A DNA stretch of 7,562 nt, from assembly GCA_964364145.1 (NCBI GenBank), contig CAYILC010000043.1, positions 1-7,562 of the forward strand, read 5' to 3'. The notes below the pieces were generated by a model that saw only the letters and a list, made by a program, of their open reading frames with translations, had not been told where the DNA came from and searched no databases. The DNA comes from CAYILC01 sp964364145 (lineage in GTDB: Bacteria > Patescibacteriota > Microgenomatia > UBA1400 > UBA12028). This document shows, piece after piece, positions 4,882 through 7,562 of this stretch. The position numbers and the translations under genes are program-made. Numbering within the stretch: the first letter of the stretch is position 1; every line of letters begins with the position of its first letter.

Positions 4882-5925
4882 ATGTATACTCCCTACTTCA
4901 CAATTACCCCTGTAATCCTCAAGAACATTGAAGAAATTGGTCGGGTATTTGGCTACCTCAAAGCTGTGCAGTTACCCGCTTCCTATCGACAAGAATATAT
5001 CGAAAAGATTGCTGCGGAAACCGTTCATGCTTCCACGGCAATCGAGGGAAATACGTTAACCCAAGAACAGGTGACAAAAGTTATCCGAGGAGAAAAAATT
5101 CATGCGATAGAAAAAGACATTCGTGAAGCCAAAAACTACTATCACATTTTAGAACATATTCGCACGATTGCTCATCATGCAGAGAAATTTACTCAACACA
5201 CTATTCTTGAACTGCATAAAAATCTTCTTTCTGGGATAGACGATGAAATTGCGGGGAAATATCGTCTCGGACAAGTTCAAGTTGGCAGTTATCTGCCTCC
5301 CGAATCTTGGCAAGTGCCTCACCTCATGGCTGATTTTGTGGTATGGCTTAACCAACCCGTTCCTCAAGATTTATCATTCATTGTTTATGCCGGCATTGCT
5401 CATTATCAACTTGTAGCCATTCATCCTTTCCGTGATGGAAATGGGAGAACTACTCGAGCGCTAATCACGCTGTACTTAATGAAAAATGGATATGACATCA
5501 CCGGATCATTTGCGCTTGAGAGCTATTACAATCGTGAACGCCAAAAGTATTATGCTGCTTTGAGTACTGCTGATACTCATAGAAATTCGGAAGGCAATCC
5601 TGATTTAACTGCCTGGCTGGAATATTTCTCAACTGCTTTTCTGGTAGAAGCTGAGCGAGCTCAAAGTCGTATTAACCAATTCTTAGAAACGCAAAAGGTA
5701 TTGAGTGGTATTTCTTTAACAAACACACAACATGCTCTTTTGAGGATTACCGCTAAGAAAGGAACTGCTCAAATGGCAGATTATTTGACTGCGTTGAATT
5801 TAAGTCAGCGGGGAGTGTATAAGGCGCTTCAAAAATTATTAGAGATAGGATTGCTCACTCAAGCGGGAAAAAGAAAGGGTAGTCGTTATACGATTACTGA
5901 AATGGGATTGAATTATTTACACTAA
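4882..5925 (+). CDS. Class II Fic family protein with C-terminal winged-helix domain
   Basis: This 347-aa protein has the complete Fic motif HPFRDGNGR (181-189), with catalytic His181 and the phosphate-binding DGNGR loop. The family transfers AMP (or another phosphate-containing group) from a nucleotide to a target hydroxyl. STAIEG (51-56) matches the N-terminal inhibitory (S/T)xxxE(G/N) motif, with Glu55 as the inhibitory glutamate, so this is an autoinhibited class II enzyme. GKYRLGQVQVG (125-135) corresponds to the flap that docks the target. Residues about 279-347 look like a winged helix (LLRITAKKGTAQMADYL, LSQRGVYKALQKL), suggesting DNA binding. I chose the ATG at 4882 because the inhibitory helix then lies at its usual place; an in-frame ATG at 4777 would translate through the promoter repeats. 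It converges on the one-TM gene with a 2-nt gap. The target is unknown, and no separate antitoxin gene is needed or seen. Confidence 0.93.
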   Translation: MYTPYFTITPVILKNIEEIGRVFGYLKAVQLPASYRQEYIEKIAAETVHASTAIEGNTLTQEQVTKVIRGEKIHAIEKDIREAKNYYHILEHIRTIAHHAEKFTQHTILELHKNLLSGIDDEIAGKYRLGQVQVGSYLPPESWQVPHLMADFVVWLNQPVPQDLSFIVYAGIAHYQLVAIHPFRDGNGRTTRALITLYLMKNGYDITGSFALESYYNRERQKYYAALSTADTHRNSEGNPDLTAWLEYFSTAFLVEAERAQSRINQFLETQKVLSGISLTNTQHALLRITAKKGTAQMADYLTALNLSQRGVYKALQKLLEIGLLTQAGKRKGSRYTITEMGLNYLH

Positions 5926-5927
5926 TC

Positions 5928-6536
5928 TCACTTCTTTTCCACAACCACACTTTCCACCTCACTTACCCACACCACACGTTGAATTTGTGTAGGCTTTTTA
6001 GGGTCAATATACTGTCTATAAATCTCACCCTTCACTCGCACACGTTTTCCAAGAAGTTGATGCACGCGGCGCCCGCCATCCCCGTCTTTCTTTCGTACCA
6101 TAATCAACAGGAGAGTAAGCTCTTTACCTTTGTATGCTCCAGACTCCGGAATCATGTAGGCATAGTTCTCGTCTTGTGTTGTTCCTCGTGTCTTTGGAAG
6201 ACCCGTCATTAATCCTGTCACCTCAATCGGAATGGATTTTTCCAGTGCCGTAGGATCTTCTGGAAACTTACCGGGGATGATGCCTGCGGAAGTAGAAGCG
6301 CCAGGGGCGTCGGCATACGTTGGAGGCAAGCCATCTTGTTTCGATCTTGGCAATGTGCGAAGTGCATTTTGGTCTTCTACACCTGTGTTCATTACTGGAG
6401 TAAGTATGTAGTTCTTCTGCAGTTGAATAATAAAAAGTGCGATGCCGGCAAGCAAAACCAGAACGCCGCCAATCAAAACAACTTTATTCTTGAACATGTT
6501 CCCACCAAACTGGCGAAGATTTTGAAAAATTCTCAT
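5928..6536 (-). CDS. One-TM exported protein with possible OB-fold domain, function unknown
   Basis: This is a 202-aa protein. The basic N-terminus (MRIFQNLRQF...FKNK) precedes one membrane span (about 18-38), leaving the C-terminal part outside the cytoplasm. Residues about 48-100 are Pro/Ala/Gly-rich linker. Residues 103-200 are beta-rich, and segments such as IEVTGLM, KELTLLLIMVRKK, LLGKRVRVKGEIYRQYID and RVVWVSEVESV look like an OB-fold barrel. That fold is an inference from the strand pattern and the GKRVRVKGE motif. The frame could start at a TTG at 6554, but the best SD (AGGAGG, 6544-6549) would then be inside the gene, whereas it sits 7 nt before the ATG at 6536. That ATG overlaps the stop of the upstream surface protein as ATGA, so the two are probably coexpressed and may form one exported complex. 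Confidence 0.8.
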   Translation of the reverse strand: MRIFQNLRQFGGNMFKNKVVLIGGVLVLLAGIALFIIQLQKNYILTPVMNTGVEDQNALRTLPRSKQDGLPPTYADAPGASTSAGIIPGKFPEDPTALEKSIPIEVTGLMTGLPKTRGTTQDENYAYMIPESGAYKGKELTLLLIMVRKKDGDGGRRVHQLLGKRVRVKGEIYRQYIDPKKPTQIQRVVWVSEVESVVVEKK

Positions 6537-7561
6537 GGAGCCACCTCCTCCCAATTGTACAACGGGCGCATGATCTTTGATGGAGCGGCCAACAGCAAAT
6601 CCGGACGCGCAACAAATACCTCTGACGGTACGGTATTGTTTTTTATTCCCAGATCTGGTGATGCCGTGTCTTGATAGTCGCGCTCCAAACTCACACCGTT
6701 CCAGCCAACAAATGTTCCCGCGCCCACAAACTTTTTGTCGTGCGTTTTGGTAGTACCAACTGCGAGAGAGTCAACGGTAAAAATTCCATCGGCAATGTAC
6801 AGTCCTTCCACTTGCGGAGTAGTAGACGCATAGTCCGCGGTTCCCACGCTTGGATCAATGGTGATATCACCGCTAACGATGAAGGCGACAAATCCACCGG
6901 GGGCAACCGTGACGGTGTTTTTGATGGTGAGTGAGCCGTTTACAAACACGACAATCGATTCATCACCAGCAACCGACCACGCGGATTGGATGGTGGCGTT
7001 GCCGTTTGCGTAGTACGCTTGGCGGCCGGTATTGATGGGGGACTGCGACGGCTTTTGCAGATCATCTCGTTGTGCTTGTGTATAGTCGGACTGTGGAGAG
7101 GTTCCCATCGAGTAGATCTTGTTGATGAAGTAGTCATAATTCTCCTTGAACTGTCGTCGTTTGGATGAAGCGGTTACTTGGTGGTTATCCTCGTTTAGTT
7201 TAGATAGATCGCCGCCGCTGTATGCCGTTACTATTGTTCCTGTGGATGATCCTTCATGACCAGTAACTGCGTACCCCGCAGACTCGGCAGTACCCGCAAG
7301 ATTTTTTCGAAGGAGGAATGGGACGCATGAGCTTGCGGTGGTGCATGTTGGTGGAATGTGCGACTGGATAGCCGGAGTATTGATTCCTTCCGCGCGAATG
7401 CTTCCGCCGATAACCTGGAACCAACTGTCATACACTTTCCAAAAACCAAAGTCGCGCGTTGCGGATTCACTTTGACTCGTAAATGAGACAGTCGAGGCTT
7501 GACAGACAAAACGAGGGATTGATAAGTATTTCCTAAGCGCTGGATCAACGCCGGTCATATT
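6533..7561 (-). CDS. Large putative surface protein, C-terminal part (5' end outside window)
   Basis: The frame is open to the right edge. The first in-window ATG (7558) gives 341 residues without any signal peptide, so the true start is probably beyond the window. From that ATG, residues about 1-180 are polar, with three cysteines (19, 72, 77). Residues about 180-290 show repeated short beta strands rich in Val/Ile/Gly/Asn (ESIVVFVNGSLTIKNTVTV, GGFVAFIVSGDITIDPSV, VEGLYIADGIFTV), consistent with a beta-helix or beta-sandwich. The end, KFVGAGTFVGW, then EVFVARPDLLLAAPSK and YNWEEVAP, matches my recollection of a C-terminal signature of large exported Patescibacteria proteins often found near pilin-like genes. 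A role as adhesin or envelope component is inference. The TGA stop overlaps the ATG of the one-TM gene by 4 nt. Confidence 0.75.
   Translation of the reverse strand, partial: NMTGVDPALRKYLSIPRFVCQASTVSFTSQSESATRDFGFWKVYDSWFQVIGGSIRAEGINTPAIQSHIPPTCTTASSCVPFLLRKNLAGTAESAGYAVTGHEGSSTGTIVTAYSGGDLSKLNEDNHQVTASSKRRQFKENYDYFINKIYSMGTSPQSDYTQAQRDDLQKPSQSPINTGRQAYYANGNATIQSAWSVAGDESIVVFVNGSLTIKNTVTVAPGGFVAFIVSGDITIDPSVGTADYASTTPQVEGLYIADGIFTVDSLAVGTTKTHDKKFVGAGTFVGWNGVSLERDYQDTASPDLGIKNNTVPSEVFVARPDLLLAAPSKIMRPLYNWEEVAP
6544..6549 (-). promoter_or_regulatory. Shine-Dalgarno that decides the start of the one-TM gene
   Basis: AGGAGG on the minus strand, within GGGAGGAGGTGG, is 7 nt from the ATG at 6536 and lies inside the 3' end of the surface-protein gene. 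It rules against the alternative TTG start at 6554 and supports coupled translation through the ATGA overlap. Confidence 0.8.
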
Positions 7562-7562
7562 T

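Noticed and set aside
1..7562. CRISPR array, tRNA, rRNA or insertion-sequence structure
   Set aside because: I saw no spaced direct repeats, no cloverleaf-like sequence, and no transposase motifs or terminal inverted repeats around Fic or elsewhere.

Overview
The window looks like a piece of a Candidate Phyla Radiation (Patescibacteria) chromosome. The reasons are a compact pilMNO cluster with no outer-membrane secretin partner in view, a pilin-like protein with an 'AAESGIE' N-terminus, a beta-rich secreted protein ending in 'WEEVAP' (a C-terminus I associate with large Patescibacteria surface proteins), and several very small charged helical ORFs. UGA is a normal stop (at least four genes on the minus strand end in or overlap TGA), so this is not the UGA=Gly code of Gracilibacteria/Absconditabacteria. 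I cannot place it below phylum level.

Layout, read along the minus strand from high to low coordinates. (1) The 3' part of a large putative surface protein runs in from the right edge (about 7561-6533). It shares an ATGA overlap with a one-TM protein that has a possible OB-fold extracytoplasmic domain (6536-5928). (2) On the plus strand, a complete class II Fic (AMPylase-type) protein with a C-terminal winged helix (4882-5925) sits convergent to that pair. Its promoter carries three 11-bp tandem repeats. (3) Divergent from Fic is a PilX-like minor pilin (4778-3948). (4) A plus-strand helical/coiled-coil small protein (3535-3918) converges on it. (5) Divergent from that gene is pilM-pilN-pilO (3326-873), with a good sigma70-type promoter before pilM and an ATGA overlap between pilN and pilO. 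It is followed 5 nt later by a 100-aa ORF that resembles only the C-terminal end of an alkaline-phosphatase-superfamily phosphodiesterase (867-565). (6) Converging from the left is a second small helical protein (130-528) built around four copies of a 12-residue 'VPGMI' repeat.

The working picture is a type IV pilus/surface-protein island. PilM (cytoplasmic actin-like), PilN and PilO (bitopic alignment proteins) would form the inner assembly platform, and the PilX-like protein would be a minor or priming pilin. The two right-hand genes would be exported or surface components. The plus-strand genes (Fic and the two small helical proteins) interrupt or flank this minus-strand set and look like accessory cargo. 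No motor ATPase (PilB/PilT), PilC, major pilin or prepilin peptidase is in the window.

Gene packing is tight. Convergent gaps are 2, 29 and 36 nt with no convincing intrinsic terminator. Genes inside transcription units have clear Shine-Dalgarno sequences, whereas the first genes behind three candidate promoters (130, 4778, 4882) have none and lie 5-12 nt after a -10-like box, which suggests leaderless mRNAs.
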